Of a stretch of 64,000 bases of DNA, positions 31,307-42,380 are shown one piece after another. Numbering within the stretch: position 1 is the first letter of the stretch; every line of letters begins with the position of its first letter. The notes below the pieces were generated by a model. It was given only the letters and a program-made list of their open reading frames with translations, did not search any database and was not told where the DNA came from. Both the position numbers and the translations under genes were made by a program. The DNA comes from Meconema thalassinum (Eukaryota > Arthropoda > Insecta > Orthoptera > Tettigoniidae): NCBI GenBank assembly GCA_946902985.2, contig OX336399.1, positions 158,472,411-158,536,410 of the forward strand, in the 5' to 3' direction.

Positions 31307-34300
31307 TTATGACACATACTTTCGTAGACTATGTATATTATACGTCCCGTATAATCTGTTTCCCTTACTATCCTCCAGCACATATGCTGTTTTGCCAATA
31401 CGTTTGGAAACTATAAATGGGCCCTCGTAGAGATAAAAGAACTTGGACATGACTTTCTCTAGCTTATTTGACTGTTTCGGCACTCTAAGTGAGACTCTGT
31501 CTCCCGACTCGAATAGGTCAAATTTAGTTTCTTTTTGTTGGCGAATTCTCTTTTGTGCTGACTTAGATAAATTCTGTTTCGCCAACTGGACAATGTAATC
31601 CATCCCCGGTTGCTTACCCTCTTTTAATCCCAACACCCTCGCTTGTTCATTTTGTGGTCATGTTCCGAAGTGAACTTTGTATGGCGTCAATTTCGTGCTC
31701 TCATGCTGGACAGAATTCAGCCAAGTCTCGACCTTGGGAAGATGTCCAACCCAGGCCGTATGCTTGTCATGCACTTGAGTTCGATAAAGACGAGCCACTT
31801 CCCTTAATGGACGCTCTGCAGAATTACCCTGAGGGTACCTTACAGAGGAATGAACGTGTGAAATACCAGCTTCCTGCATACTGGGTCTCAATTTCTTTGC
31901 AGTAAACTGTGGTCCACTGTCAGATAGTATCCTGAGAGAAACGCCAAACTCAGGTACATACTTATTAATGATCAGACGGCTACACGCTAGTCCCGTGGCT
32001 TTCCTTAGCGGATATAGCTTGACATACTTACTAAAAGCGTCAATAACTATAAAAATGTACTCGTAGCCGTACTGTCCTTTAACGATCGGGCCAAATAAAT
32101 CCACACACAGTAGTTCACCGGGACTACTTGTGAGAACTGCAGATCTCTCCCCCACTAAATATTTAACTGGATATTTGCTCCTTTGACAGGTGTCACGCTT
32201 AGCTAAAATCCTCCTAACATCCCTTCCCATTTTACTCCAAATGAAGTCACGACCAATTTCATAGAAGACCTTGGCAACACCAAAGTGTCCTAATTCCCTA
32301 TGAATGAACCAAATTAGCTCCTCCCGCAAAGTGGCAGGAACACATATTGCTCACCGATTATTCCTACATTTCCTTGCAAGAAGCCCATCCTGCATCTTGT
32401 ACGTGAACCGTCCTACTTTCACATACTCTTCTTCACCTATTTCCAACCTAGCCAGTGGCTCCCTTAACTTAACGTCATCACGTTGCTCCACTAGCATATT
32501 TCTCAGTGTCTGTAACGATGCCCTGTTGCTACTGTCCACACATGCACATATTAAAATACCGTCCTCTGCTTTAACCACAGGATAATCCCTACATAAATTA
32601 GTGTCCCTTGATAGCATGTCTTCAAGAATGTTATCTTTACCTTTAATATATTTTACTGTGAATTCGTATTCCTGCAGAGCAAAAATCCACCTACTAACTC
32701 TGTTAGAACTGAGTTTACAAGTCCTCATATACAGTAATGCATGGTGATCTGTATGGATCTCAAATTTCCCCCCTACTAAATACATTCTAAATTTCCCTAA
32801 AATGAAAACAATACCTAAAAGCTCTAACTCAGTAATCGTGTATCTTTTCTCTGCTGCTGTCAGTCCTCGTGAGGCTAAAGATACAATGCACAGATTATCC
32901 TCATCATCTTTCTGACATAATACTCCAGCAATGCCTATATGTGAAGCATCTGTCATAACCACATATTCCTTATCTTTCAAAGGATATTTCAGCACTACAG
33001 CTTTCTCAAAACCTTCCTTCAGCGCTCTAAAAGCCTGATCATGCTTGGACTCCCATCTCCACCGAGTCCCACTTTTAAGCAATTCCCTGAATGGTTCTAC
33101 CAACCCTGAGTATTTAAGAACGAACCTCCTGAAAAAGTTGCAAATTCCCATGTATGTTTTTAACTGTTTAACATTCTGTGGCACCTCTGCGTTAAGTATC
33201 TTATTAACCCTACTTTCCTCTGGTGTCACACCTCTACTCGACACTCTATGACCTAAAAATGTCACTTCTGACTGACAGAATGACGACTTAGACAGCTTCA
33301 AAGTGAACCCGGCCTGATCTAACTTCTGAAAAACTATATCTAAATGACGTAGATGCTCCTCAAAACTGCGTGAACTATTTACCATATCATCAATGTAAAT
33401 GGTTACAAACTGTCCTGTGTCATCCCCTAATGCGATGTTTAAAGCACTAATTAAAGCTGCTGAACTACTCTTTAACCCATAAGGTGTTCTACAAAATTGA
33501 TAAAGGTTATATTTATGACTAAAAGCTGTAAATGGTCTATCTTCCTACATAAGTGGCACTTGCCAAAAACTGGAACTCAAATCTACACAAGTGAAATACT
33601 TCTTCCCCTCAAATGTTTGCATTAATTCCTCTATTGACATAGATTTCAGCTGATCTGAACTAATTCTACTGTTAACCAAACGAGCGTCTAAACAAATACG
33701 AACCGTGCCGTCGGCCTTGGGTACCGTGATCAAAGAATTAACATATGGACTGTTAGAGTGCTCAATAATCCCATCTTCAAGCGTCTGGTTAATTTGTGCC
33801 TCAACTGCACTCTGATAAGCGAAAGGTACAGGATATCTATGTCCTGTGAATACTGACCTATCAATAACGTTCAATGAATGTGTATAGCAATTGGCCATAC
33901 CAATGCGATCCTCAAAAACTCTCCTATTACACAATATCACATCATAGAGCCGAACACATTGTTCCACCTCTATATTTCCCTGAAATGCAGTATCACGTAA
34001 CGAGTCCTCTAGACTACCGTTCGTAATCACACTGCCCACAAAACATGGAGAACCCCGCTCTACAGTTGGCGATATCTCATTTAAAGTACAAATCACACCT
34101 ACAACACTACTTCTCTGAATATGGTCATTGAACGCTACTTCTACTTCAGAATCTCCCCATTTAAATTTCAGACTCCCTACATCATAACATAAGTTACCAG
34201 ACACTCTACTTAGCTACTCTGAACCCAAGATAACACTGAATACTAAATTTGGAATTACAAGGCAAATCTGCTTCTCTACATGATTATTAATTTTAATGTC

Positions 34301-34653
34301 TACTAAAACTTGCTTAGAAATTACTTTAGACCTCTTCCCAACAGCTGTTATAACAAAAGTGCTTTTAATTGGCATCTCCTCAAAATTTACTCCAGTTCCT
34401 TTCATTTTATCATAAAATGCACTACTTATGCAACTCTTCATACAACCACTATCAATTAAAACATCTGTGTACGCCTCGGACACGTTAAATTTAACTATGG
34501 GGCTCTTACTAACCACCTCCTGAATAATACCTTCATCATTTAGTTCACGTAATAATTCATCTCTTACATTTAGGTCATAGGGTTCCTGTATAAGTGTATG
34601 GACAGGGCATGTTACAGACTGAGATTCTGACCTTACATCGCAGCCTGGTTCGT
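31307..34653 (-). pseudogene. pol: pol of element B, full domain set but broken
   Basis: Order on the minus strand: protease (34214-34516, LIDSG), RT (33545-34204, then on to 33385 and lower; YIDDM near 33390), RNase H (32351-33385; MTDASH, HTDHHALL), integrase (31658-32329) with HRELGH and TCQ of the zinc region, VDLFGPI, LSDSGPQF and an E in the third catalytic position, then the C-terminal GPF-type module (31307-31636). Stops replace Trp at 34214-34216 and Tyr at 33545-33547; A has the sense codons there. Frameshifts lie near 32340 and 31650. In the zinc motif the first Cys of CxxC reads Arg. Not functional as it stands. Confidence 0.92.
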
Positions 34654-36573
34654 GTTTAAAGCATTGCTACCGCTTGGTGTAGTACTACTCACTACGGCAC
34701 TGGTCTGGTTGTTCTGGGTTGTATTAACGGTATCTCTCTGTCCGTTATTACCATTGGGCTGATTCCCTCCTTGACCCCTGTTCTGGTTATAATTATTATT
34801 ATTATTATACTTCCCTTGGTTACCCCTAAAATCATTATTTCGACCTTGATTTCCCCTGAAATCATTATTTCTACCTTGGTAGTTCGTACTATACCCATTT
34901 CCTCTGTATTGGTTTTGCTGATTATTATTATTATTATTTTGGTTCCCCCTATTTTGGACGTTGGCCCCTTCACCACTGTTCCCTTGAACTTCCTGACTCC
35001 TATTCTCCTTAGGCCTGTTATTATGGTTTCCCTGGTTCCTACCGAAATTCTCCTCGTAACCACCTCTTCCCAGAGCATCGAATGTGCTCAATAAATTTTC
35101 CACTTGTGAAATAGATTTAACATTTTGTATACAGGCAGCTTCTTTGATTCTATATGGAAAATGTCTTAGTAATAGCCTGACTACATCACTTTCCTCCTTC
35201 AAACCATCCAAATATTTACACGTCAATACCTGTCCTAAAAAGTACTCGGTCATAGTGTAGTTTCCTCTCGGGTTATATTTCCCACACACAATTCCCTCAC
35301 GATGCTGAGACTGAATTACCTCATTCCAAAATTTCTCACAAAATTTAACTTTAAAATCTGAAATATTCTCGAAATTGTCTCTGTAGACAGCAAACCAGTT
35401 TCTTGTCTCCCCTACAAACGCTTGCTCTAAAATCTCAACTACCTGGCACCACTCAATACTACCATCTTCCAACCTCTCCCCGAATTTATTTTCTATTGTA
35501 TTCATGAACTCCATTGGACAACCCTGCCGATTACTGAATTTGCCTAGTTCTATTTCCCTGTGTGTGCTATTCACATAAACTGGCCTACTCTGATTATTTT
35601 CCTGCCTAATTCTAGCTTTCAACTTCTGTTCTAATTCAGCAATTTTCTCCTCAGCTTTTCTTTCAATATTAGTTACAGTTAACCTAATGCTCCCTTCCGA
35701 TGCTTCAACTTTACCTCTTAACTTAGCTTGTTTCTCATTAATCTCATTAATGCTTTCCTTATTCCTCTCCCTTAAATCATTAACTTCAGTGATTATTTCT
35801 GCATGTACTTTATCAATTCTTCCCCCCAGCTGTTCTTTAACCTCTTTAGTTGCTACCTGAATTTTGTCAATTTCTCCCCCCAATTGCTTTTTGACCTGCT
35901 GTGTTTCAAGTTGCACTAGTTCTTTTAAATTTTCAGCCTGTGTACTGATTCTAATTTCTAACTCCTCCTGCACTTTTCCTAATTTTCTGTCTACATCTGC
36001 AATAATCTCTTTAGCCTTCTCTTCCATCACCCCTCTGATCTCACCTCTAATCAGCTCAAATTTATCACTAATTTCCCTAATGTTTTGTTCAAGTTTAGCA
36101 TTATTGTGTTCGAGTTTAGCATTTAAAGTTTCAGTACTCTCTCTATTTTCCCTACTGTTTTGTTCAAGTTTAGCATTATTTTGTTCGAGTTTAGCATTGT
36201 TTTGTTCAAGTTTAGCGTTTAAAGCATCTGTGCTCTCTTTATTTTCCCTACTATTTTTTTCAAGTTTAGCATTATTTTGTTCAAGTTTAACGTTTAAACT
36301 ATCTTTCAATTCCCTATTACTCTCTTTATTTTCCCTACTATTTTGTTCGAGTCTAGCGTTTAAAGCATCTGTGCTAATTTTATTTTGTTGCATAAACTGA
36401 AGAAGCAAACTCTCTAACCCTGCTTGACTGTTTTGATTACCCCCCTCAGTATCAGGATTTACCTCCGACATCCCTGTACTGCTTTCATTACCAAGACTAG
36501 CCATACTGCTCGTATCTTCACTATCCAACTGGTGACCACTACGCAACTTCATCTCTTCCTCAACACTACCCAT
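34633..36573 (-). CDS. gag: gag of element B, intact
   Basis: 646 codons from the ATG at 36573; the upstream in-frame ATG at 36645 is not shared with A. Layout: an acidic N-terminus (LRSGHQLDSEDTSS), a long coiled coil (about residues 60-310) whose first part is made of 18-residue units and extra heptads NAKLEQN, a capsid-like region (about 340-510, NWFAVYRDNF, YLDGLKEESDVVRLLLRHFP), then a low-complexity tail rich in Asn, Gln, Gly and Arg with GRNNDFRGNQ repeats. No zinc knuckle. Nucleic-acid packaging may rely on the basic Asn/Gly-rich tail (inference). Likely the particle protein of the retrotransposon. Confidence 0.92.
   Translation of the reverse strand: MGSVEEEMKLRSGHQLDSEDTSSMASLGNESSTGMSEVNPDTEGGNQNSQAGLESLLLQFMQQNKISTDALNARLEQNSRENKESNRELKDSLNVKLEQNNAKLEKNSRENKESTDALNAKLEQNNAKLEQNNAKLEQNSRENRESTETLNAKLEHNNAKLEQNIREISDKFELIRGEIRGVMEEKAKEIIADVDRKLGKVQEELEIRISTQAENLKELVQLETQQVKKQLGGEIDKIQVATKEVKEQLGGRIDKVHAEIITEVNDLRERNKESINEINEKQAKLRGKVEASEGSIRLTVTNIERKAEEKIAELEQKLKARIRQENNQSRPVYVNSTHREIELGKFSNRQGCPMEFMNTIENKFGERLEDGSIEWCQVVEILEQAFVGETRNWFAVYRDNFENISDFKVKFCEKFWNEVIQSQHREGIVCGKYNPRGNYTMTEYFLGQVLTCKYLDGLKEESDVVRLLLRHFPYRIKEAACIQNVKSISQVENLLSTFDALGRGGYEENFGRNQGNHNNRPKENRSQEVQGNSGEGANVQNRGNQNNNNNNQQNQYRGNGYSTNYQGRNNDFRGNQGRNNDFRGNQGKYNNNNNYNQNRGQGGNQPNGNNGQRDTVNTTQNNQTSAVVSSTTPSGSNALNTNQAAM
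34654..34660 (-). promoter_or_regulatory. Predicted -1 frameshift site, element B
   Basis: Read on the minus strand it is T TTA AAC in gag phase, nine codons before the gag stop. Pol follows in the -1 frame. Conserved in position and phase with 3370-3376 of element A although surrounding codons differ. Confidence 0.72.
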
Positions 36574-36662
36574 GCTGATACACACCGATAAATGAAAAAC
36601 CCCCAAAATACAGGCACAGAAATATATACCTTTCTCCTTCCACAAATGTTATTAGGTTTTCA

Positions 36663-36680
36663 CCCCCACGTTGGGCGCCA
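36663..36680 (-). other. Primer binding site of element B, tRNA-Lys
   Basis: The minus strand reads TGGCGCCCAACGTGGGGG two bases after the LTR end. It matches the known tRNA-Lys1,2 primer site at 17 of 18 positions. Confidence 0.9.
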
Positions 36681-36682
36681 AG

Positions 36683-37965
36683 TGAAACGGTTTCTATTGC
36701 CCTCACTGTTGCGTGACAAATGTAATGGTTTCTTACTAGCTCTGCCTTGCACTTTGAAATATTTACTCTGACTAAGATATGATGTATTAATGGGCGCCAA
36801 GACCTCAACGCTATGTTGAAATCTAAATTTATATTTAACAACACCTAGCTCTGGTGGAACACCTTCAAGAATCTTTTCACTCAGATCGTGGTATGATTTG
36901 ATCATTAACCCAACAAACAATTGTATCAGGAGAAGGAATTGGTCTATATCTAATGCTACCTACTGAAAGCAAAGATTGCATGGTTAAAAGAAATGAATTT
37001 ATTATATAAAACGAGTATTGCAAAATTATTAATAATAATAATAATAATAAGTTTGAATTTAAATTGGAGCGTTGCGATTTGAATATTACCGCTAGAAAAT
37101 TACGTGAAAACGGAGTTGGATAAATTACTGATTTTACTCTTATTCCCAAGCTATGAAGTTACTGCAATACTGAATATTAAACAAAGAGACGAGAGATTGC
37201 GTAGTTCTGAGTCATTCGCGCTTACCACTGGAAATTGCCGTAGCATTTCCCTCGTACTGGATGTTGTAGAGAGCTTCCCACAGCCTCCTGGTCGTCGTCA
37301 TCTTCTTCGTTAGTTGATGAGATACTTGTAGATATGATAACTTATGGTCCGAACATCGGAACCAACCACACGTACAACCACACTGGTTAAGTTTTACAAA
37401 GATAGTCGCCTTGCCTCCACGGCGTGCAAACCATATATGCACTCGTCGCATCCCCTCTACGGAGCCGTCTTCCAGTCGCCTGGTCTCCTCTGATTGGCTG
37501 ACCCACCACGCGATCTTCCCCTCCTCCGGGTCATTACACTCGGCGCGGCGATGATGTCGATTACCGGTCCAGGCCATTTCGCCTTTTCTTGAAGCAGCAA
37601 CCCAGCTTGCGTCATGCTACTCGACAAGATTAAGCCTGTAGCCGAATTCCCCGTGACTCATCTCTCTCAAAATACTCTAACTGACAAAACTCCGTAAAAT
37701 TCCGTAATCATATAATTTTCTTACGATAATGTTGTTCGTAATAATTTGCTTGATAGTGTTTTCTATAACATAGAAAACCTATCTGATTACTTATAATTTT
37801 ATAAAAAATGCTCCAAAGAAATACCTTAATAATAATAAGTTAATAATAATAATAAGTTACATGAAAACTTCTCTTGGATGAACAATTTGCCGCGTAAATA
37901 AATATAGAATGGCTTCCTACTGACTTATGCCAGTTGCGTAAAATCCCCTTGAAAAACACGTTACA
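36683..37965 (-). repeat. 5' LTR of element B
   Basis: 1283 bp, TGTAACGTG to CCGTTTCA on the minus strand. It abuts the primer binding site at its inner end. At its outer end it abuts a LINE tail (37966-38080), with no target duplication to the other LTR. The extra primer-site-like unit at 36699-36718 lies inside it. Confidence 0.95.
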
Positions 37966-38080
37966 TATTGATCAATCATTGCGCATGAAGAGTTATTGGG
38001 CAAACATCAAGGCGAAGAAGTGTTGATTCCGAATGGTCCTAGCAGACCCATTCGTGCAGAAGAAGAAGAATTAGGTGCTC
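37966..38080 (+). mobile_element. LINE 3' tail (family L6)
   Basis: The plus strand reads SLRMKSYWANIKAKKC then stop and ends in GAA repeats. It matches the 3' end of the LINE at 60770-61960. It is cut off exactly at the LTR of Gypsy B. 38081-38402 shows no recognised feature; the frame there (GNWYCNMLGNSR) is unidentified. Confidence 0.8.
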
Positions 38081-38402
38081 GAAAGGATGAGGATTTGACC
38101 AAACCTTCTGGAAATGTCCCTACCGGAAACTGGTACTGTAATATGTTGGGTAATAGCAGACATTCTTACATAATACATCATGCTATTGCTAAATTTCTAG
38201 GTAAAAAGAAAATAGGTATAGTCAAATATTCTTCTTTTATGGTGAAATATTTTTAAGCACATGAAAACACATAAACACACAAAATAAAAATATAAGTATT
38301 AGCCTATTCAGCCAATTCTGTTTATAATAGTCACTTGGATATGCACATCTCAGTACATGAAGCCATGAGGAGCTACTTGCTATAATAGAACAGAAGAATC
38401 AC

Positions 38403-38567
38403 CTGTAACCACTGCATTGTGAGTGACGAGAGTAGCTCCACACTTGTAGGTCTGGCTCGCCCCTTCTTGCCAGTAGAGTGCAGCATGCCACGGCCACTGC
38501 CCTGGAGTCGTAGGGTCACCGCGGTGAATGAATGTTGTTGTAACATCAGGTTGGCCACATTCAACAT
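38403..38567 (-). CDS. Serine protease (S1A) exon, start of catalytic domain
   Basis: On the minus strand a TTTCATTAG acceptor, 165 bp, then ACAG|GTGATT donor. It enters and leaves in phase 1. It encodes VECGQPDVTTTFIHRGD, then PGQWPWHAALYWQEG, the usual start of an S1 domain (activation region, PGQWPWHA), then YKCGATLVTHNAVVT. The Cys of ECG may be the one that pairs with the catalytic domain after activation. The canonical activation motif RIVGG is replaced by HRGD, as in some clotting-factor-like or gastrulation-defective-like insect proteases (family knowledge, not tested). Joins in frame to the exon at 18909-19021. Confidence 0.9.
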
Positions 38568-38628
38568 CTAATGAAAGATAAACATCATGCACTGTAACCA
38601 TCATTTACACTATTTAAAATAACAATCG

Positions 38629-39574
38629 ATTATGAAGGGGGTTTGCCAAGGTTGCACTCTTTCTCCACTCCTCTTCAACAACTATTCTGAAAAGATTTTC
38701 CAAGATGCTCTTTATGGAAAATCTCAAGGAGTAGTGGTAAATGGATCTATCATTAATAACATCCGATATGCTGATGACACTGTCATCCTTGCAACAAGTA
38801 TGGATGATCTACAAACACTACTGGATTCTATTTCTGAAGAGAGTAATGCCATGGGATTACATTTAAATGTAAAAAAAAAAAAAGAAAAGTGGATGGTTGT
38901 TAGTAGATACAAAGATGAAATTCAGGGCATTCTTACACTTGGTAATGAAAGAATAGAAGGGGTTTCATCATATACATATTTAGGATGTCAAATCAAATGA
39001 TAACTGGGACTTCAGTCAAGAAATTCGCTGTAGAATTGAGCAGGCCAGAAGTTCTTTCATGAAAATGAGAATAGTTTCGACCAGCCGTGATATAAGTCTG
39101 TCATTACGCACCCGACTGCTTCGATGTTACGTTTTTAGTGTCCTGCTCTATGGAGTTGAATCATGGACACTTACTGAGGTTTTAAGTAAGAAACTGATAG
39201 CATTTGAAATGTGGACGTATCGCAAGGATTTTAAGGAAATCACGTACAGCTAAAGTCACAAATGTGGAAGTACTGCGGCATATGAACAAAGACTTGGAAA
39301 TTCTCGGTATCATCAAAAGGAGAAAACTAGAATACTTTGGTCATTTCATGCGCAACAACAAATACCACCTCTTGCAATTAATGATCCAAGGGAAGAATGA
39401 TGGCATTAGGGGTCCAGGACGCAGACCAATATCCTGGCTAAAGATGTTAAGCCAGTGGTTTGGACTTAATACAGTGTCACTGTTTAGAACAGCTAAGGAC
39501 AAACAGCAGATCATGCTACTTATTGCCAATGTTCTTGGAGGACGAGGCACTTGAAGAAGAAGAAGAAGAAATGG
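38629..39574 (+). mobile_element. LINE (family L3, GAA tail), 5' truncated
   Basis: Frame 38632-39000 encodes RT from VCQGCTLSPLLFN to YADD (IRYADDTVIL) and a thumb region. After stops the C-terminus follows (39204-39554: VTNVEVLRHM, RRKLEYFGHFMR, GPGRRPISWL) and (GAA)n. A shorter copy is at 13637-14312. It lies in the intron between two protease exons. Confidence 0.9.
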
Positions 39575-40012
39575 GTCCACTTAGTCAATACCATTTTTTA
39601 TTGTAACATTAAAAAATAAATTTAAAAAAATGTAGTGACTAAGACATTTGCCATATTAGCAAAGTAATGTTTTTTTATACGTCACACATTGCGATAGCCT
39701 TAACCCTCGATTAGGTGCGTGGTTTTTTCGAACACTGTTTGTCCCGCTGGGTCAAGTGGCCCTACGAATGAGCTGCATGAACTTCAATACAAGCACCGAC
39801 AGAGCGCACATTTGTTACTCCAAGAGCGAGATAAAATGTGTGCGCTTCACTCAGTGTGGCGTCATGGTACCTGTCAACATCGACAGACAATAGACCACTG
39901 ACACAAGGCAGATAAGCAATCACGTTAGTTGAATCCTAGCTGTGATTAATGAACACCTTGCCTCTCAAGGCGGGTTAATTTAAGAGTGTGAGAAGACTCA
40001 GAACAGTGATTT
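39575..40012. other. Unidentified spacer
   Basis: AT-rich, then TTAACCCTCGATTAGG near 39700, which looks like a possible piggyBac-type end, but no matching partner end was found. Nothing else seen. Confidence 0.3.
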
Positions 40013-41135
40013 AAAATGAACAATTGTAGTAGAGGAAGGTACAGGATTCAAATATCTAGGAGAGTTAATAACAAACAACTTAAATGAGAAAGCATCGATT
40101 CAAATAAGAACAAACAAGTTATCTAGGGCACAAAAATTAACCGGGGAAAGTTACAAAAAGAAATGCTTATCAATTAATGCAAAAATTAAACATTACAATA
40201 CAGTCATAAAACCGGAAGCCACATACGCAGCAGAGACATTGAATGAAAATCCACAGCCTGCTTCCTGTCTCCGACTGGGTCAGGAATGAAATGAATGAAG
40301 CCCCCATCTAGCGGCGAGGATATGAACTGTGCCGGCTGCCGAGGCCTGACACACTCCTCTGGGGCAATGATTAAATGAATGACAGATGAAATGAAATGAT
40401 AGTGGAAAGTGTTGCTGGAATGAAATTTTGACAGGGAAAACCGGAGTACCCGGTGAAAAACCTATCTGCCTCCGTTTTGTCCAGCACAGATCTCACATGG
40501 AGTGACCGGGATTTGAACCATGGACCCAGCGGTGAGAGGCCGTCGTGCTGCCGCCTAAGCCACGGAGGCAGCAGAGACATTATTCTATCTAAATGAACAT
40601 TCTAAAATCGACAGATTACAAAAGATTGAAAGGCGAATTGGAAGAACTTGTATCAATAAAGGATATAAAAAAGATGTGCACTGGTGATTAATACCAAACA
40701 ATATTGTCTATAACAACCTAGAACCCATTACTGATACCATGCAAAAAAAAAAAACTAGGATTCTTTGGGCACATCATGAGAATGCCAGATTCACGTCTTC
40801 TAAACCAACTGGTACAGTACCATCTTGCTTCAAAAAACACTACCACTTGATGCCGATGGTTAAGAGAAATTAGAGAGGGCTTAAAAGAAATTGGCCCAAC
40901 AACAGAAGATGCTACAAATAAGAAAAGTTCAGCTACAACACTTAAAAATATGACTTTTCATTTTCCACTCATAAAAAAGAAAATTCCAACAAGAATCTTT
41001 TCCGCCCAAGAAAGGGCAAGACGATCAATACGAATGAAGAAGTAGTGGGAGGACCGCATGGCTCGTACAGTTTCTACAAGTCGACAAACTAATGGTTGGA
41101 TAAAGTGATCCTATGTGGTCTCAAAAGGCAAAAAA
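40013..41135 (+). mobile_element. LINE 3' half (family L2), degenerate, split by a SINE
   Basis: It follows the same sequence as the 3' half of LINE 28747-30669: FKYLGELITNN-type text at 40045, KKRLGFF-like text at about 40750, and an end resembling NGWIK then stop, GGTCTCAAAA and GAA-rich DNA. It carries several frameshifts. The SINE at 40241-40567 interrupts it. Confidence 0.88.
40241..40567 (-). mobile_element. SINE family S1 (tRNA-derived)
   Basis: Flanked by GCAGCAGAGACATT (40227-40240 and 40568-40581). On the minus strand the head has TGGCTTAGGCGGCAGC and B box GGTTCAAATCC. It ends GGAAGCAGGCTGTGGATTTT then a T-rich tail. Other copies are 46023-46357 and 59641-59981. Confidence 0.93.
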
Positions 41136-42174
41136 GAAGAAAAGGAAGGTAGTACTTAGTTTCTTTGTGCAGAGATATTTAAAAAAAGACAATATAAACT
41201 CCAGTGTTCTGCCACCTTCTAATGGTGAGCTATTCAGCTTTACTTTGAAAAATTGTGCAGAATGTGCTATGAGTCCAAACTGTGATAAAGTGTAGCGTGG
41301 TGACAATAGGCTTTCATTTACCGAAGAAAGACATGTGCTCAATGTGAAATGTTTAAGAACAAAGAGGAAAGCTCCATTTCTATACATAAACACAAACACC
41401 AAGAAACAAATCTTAAAGAAAAGGAATTGGCCAAAGAATATTTTTTTTATCAACAAAATCAAAATTGGCAAATGACTCTGTTTGTGCCAGTTTTGATTTG
41501 CAAAAAGTTTTAAACATTCCCCATGAAGACAGTATGTTATTGTACTATTCTAGAAAGTACTCAGTTTACAATGAAACTGTGTACGAGAGTGGAAGTGGGA
41601 ATGCATTTTGTTACATTTGAGGTCAAGCTAATGGTCAAAGAGGGAGTGATGAAATATGTACAGTTATTCACAAAAAATATTTGACAAGCTTTCCATGAAT
41701 GGTTATGTTAAAAGTGCCAAGTTTAGTGAAATTACATGTCTTACTCGGAGCAGGTAAATATATTTTAACGGATTTGTTGCTAAATTTTATTTGTTTTCAT
41801 TAAAAATAATTTAAAAATTATTTTATTTTCAAATTTAATGGGAAATTTTAAAAGTCGTTGTCATTCGTCGAAAATGTACTCTCACACACTTCACTAAGCG
41901 TTAGATAACATTATCTATTTTCTCTTCCTTCAAAGAGCTAAACATATTTCCACCTATCTTAATTACTGTAGCTCTGTGCACGAACGTACAAATACTACTT
42001 TACAAGATAGAGAATGATTCCTGCGTTGTGTTGGTCCCAATAGTGACAGTACTGCAGGGCTGGAAATAATAATAAAGAAAGAATATAAAAGAGGGTCGAT
42101 AGATTACTGTAACTTGTAGCATTTTTAGCAAATCCTCCATCGGCCGATATATCGGCCCCCTGGCACTAAAAGGG
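41136..42174. mobile_element. DNA-transposon relics with a piggyBac-like end
   Basis: At 42142-42157 is GGCCGATATATCGGCC, then CCCTGGCACTAAAAGGG and TTAA, a piggyBac-type right end comparable to 17349-17362. No left partner was found. At about 41486-41690 (plus) broken frames read SFDLQKVLNIPHEDSMLLYY, RKYSVYNETVYESG and RGSDEI, with a stop where a Trp would be expected. This resembles a transposase-like protein common in insect repeats, whose name I cannot give. The frame 41113-41295 is unrecognised. Confidence 0.45.
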
Positions 42175-42261
42175 TTAAGGAAGTATTCAGATAGTTGTGC
42201 TGGCCAAACTCGCCAAGACAGTATGAAGTTTAGAAATTACTAATCGAGACAAGTCTACAAA

Positions 42262-42380
42262 TGCCATGATCGTTCAGCTATCTTTCCTTATTCTACCTTC
42301 CAAAATCAGCCCAAGACTTAGTACAGCTTCCCTTGTTCTTACATTTCTCCTGAAACCAAACTCAACTCCGTTTCTATCAT
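42262..42380 (-). mobile_element. LINE scrap (family L4)
   Basis: About 120 bp match 58051-58170 of the L4 LINE (CTTATTCTACCTTCCAAAAT, CATTTCTCCTGAAACCAAAC), with a small deletion. It codes for part of RT. 42381-42698 shows nothing I recognise. Confidence 0.85.

Larger units (their letters stand above)
24984..37965 (-). mobile_element. Gypsy-type LTR retrotransposon B with two nested LINEs
   Basis: LTRs at 36683-37965 (5') and 24984-26263 (3') flank an intact gag frame, a pol region with protease, RT, RNase H and integrase broken by two nonsense codons and frameshifts, and a 3' non-coding region interrupted by LINEs 28747-30669 and 26619-28614. It belongs to the same family as A but to another lineage, since the LTRs differ clearly. 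Its own two LTRs differ at about eight sites by eye. The bases flanking the two ends do not match (TAGGT left, TATTG right), so no target duplication is visible. Confidence 0.94.

Noticed and set aside
34771..35094. Plus-strand frame of Ile, Val and Thr repeats
   Set aside because: Antisense of the Asn/Gly-rich gag tail.
37996..38256. Plus-strand 86-codon frame as a host exon
   Set aside because: Its first half is the LINE L6 tail in another frame; the rest is unrecognised and lies in an intron of the opposite strand.
40480..40565. tRNA-like sequences in SINE heads (also near 10700, 19320, 23390, 45440, 46340, 50640, 59690) as real tRNA genes
   Set aside because: Each continues into a SINE body and several are flanked by target duplications; the stems do not make a convincing full cloverleaf by eye.
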